6,386 bases of DNA from Thermoanaerobaculales bacterium (GTDB taxonomy: Bacteria > Acidobacteriota > Thermoanaerobaculia > Thermoanaerobaculales > Sulfomarinibacteraceae), in NCBI GenBank assembly GCA_025456385.1, contig JALOKS010000158.1, positions 1-6,386 of the forward strand, read 5' to 3'. The notes beneath the pieces are model-generated. The model was not told where the DNA came from. It was given only the letters and a program-made list of their open reading frames with translations, and did no database searches. The position numbers were made by a program, and so were the translations under genes. Each line of letters starts with the position of its first letter. Within the stretch, counting starts at the first letter, position 1. Of the stretch, positions 5,890-6,386 are shown in pieces.

Positions 5890-6386
5890 GTGAGAAAGGT
5901 CCTCGCAGCCGCCGCGATGGCCGTGGCCGCGTCGGCCGCCGCCGAGTACCCGATCAACGACCTGGTCGCCGCCGCGCGGTGCGGCGACCTCCACGCGGTC
6001 CACCGTCTGCTCGCCGACGGCGCGGCGACCGAGGCCCGGGACTCCAGAGGCTTCACCGCCCTGCACTGGGCGGCGCTCCGCGGCCACTGGCGCGTGGTGG
6101 ACGAGCTCGTGGAAGCCGGCGCGCCCGTGAACGCCGCCGCGGCCGACGGCAGCACACCCCTCCACGGCGCGTCCCACCACGACCAGCCCGAGGCCGTGCG
6201 CCTGCTCCTCGATGCCGGCGCCGATCCTCGAAGGACAGACGTGCTCGGGCTCACGCCGCTGCACGTGGCCGCGCGCCGCGGCTGCTTCGAGGTCGCAGCC
6301 GTGCTGCTCTCGCGCGGCGCCGATCCGGACGCCCTCACCCGCGACGGGCGCACGCCGCTGCACCTCGCCTCCGATGCCGACCACCG
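5890..6386 (+). CDS. Secreted ankyrin-repeat protein, 3' end beyond window
   Basis: The frame stays open from a GTG at 5890 to the window edge, giving 165 residues plus two bases. An AAGGAGG box at 5876-5882 with a 7-base spacer fixes the start. Residues 1-18 look like a Sec signal peptide: basic R-K, then an alanine-rich core ending Ala-Ala-Ala before Glu19. The rest is ankyrin repeats of about 32-34 residues. A degenerate first repeat covers about 20-51. Then come repeats starting at G54-F-T-A-L-H, G87-S-T-P-L-H, G120-L-T-P-L-H and G153-R-T-P-L-H, the last cut by the edge. Each complete repeat ends in a L-L-x-x-G-A-D/A-x turn. The protein is probably exported to the periplasm or outside and mediates protein contacts; no enzymatic domain is seen in the visible part. 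It is divergent from the operon, so a shared role is not implied. The partner and total length cannot be told. Confidence 0.88.
   Translation, partial: MRKVLAAAAMAVAASAAAEYPINDLVAAARCGDLHAVHRLLADGAATEARDSRGFTALHWAALRGHWRVVDELVEAGAPVNAAAADGSTPLHGASHHDQPEAVRLLLDAGADPRRTDVLGLTPLHVAARRGCFEVAAVLLSRGADPDALTRDGRTPLHLASDADH

Noticed and set aside
5623..6384. Minus-strand frames covering the ankyrin gene (253 and 223 residues)
   Set aside because: The plus strand has a strong ribosome binding site, signal peptide and regular ankyrin repeats; the minus-strand translations have no recognisable features.

Overview
The window is strongly GC-rich, with G or C at most third codon positions. It appears to come from a Gram-negative (diderm) bacterium: it encodes an Mla/MCE lipid transporter and a lipoprotein whose residue after the lipobox cysteine is not Asp. 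The mix of an FHA-GAF-SpoIIE phosphatase, an RsbW/SpoIIAB-like kinase, a SpoIIAA-like STAS protein and an ankyrin-repeat protein suggests a high-GC soil or environmental lineage such as Acidobacteriota or Myxococcota and relatives. This placement is a guess from gene content.

Bases 14-5650 hold seven tightly packed minus-strand genes that look like one operon, read from right to left. The order is: FHA-GAF-PP2C (SpoIIE-type) phosphatase; HATPase_c serine kinase/anti-sigma-like protein; STAS anti-sigma-antagonist-like protein; MlaE-type permease; MlaF-type ATPase; MlaD-type MCE protein; PqiC-like (ABC_trans_aux) lipoprotein. Junctions range from a 20-base overlap to a 10-base gap, and several are stop/start overlaps typical of translational coupling.

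The first three genes form a complete partner-switching set: phosphatase, kinase, and a STAS substrate with a Ser-Ser phosphoacceptor site. The last four form an envelope lipid transporter without an MlaC or MlaA gene. The STAS gene sits at the join and overlaps the permease gene by four bases, in the role that MlaB, itself a STAS protein, plays in the E. coli MlaFEDB complex. The main hypothesis is that the STAS protein is an MlaB-like subunit whose phosphorylation state switches the transporter on or off. The alternative is that the switch controls a sigma factor encoded elsewhere, since no sigma factor gene is visible here.

Bases 5651-5889 are a divergent intergenic region. From 5890 a plus-strand gene with an excellent ribosome binding site encodes a secreted ankyrin-repeat protein that runs off the window end. 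No RNA gene, mobile element, CRISPR array or clear terminator was seen.
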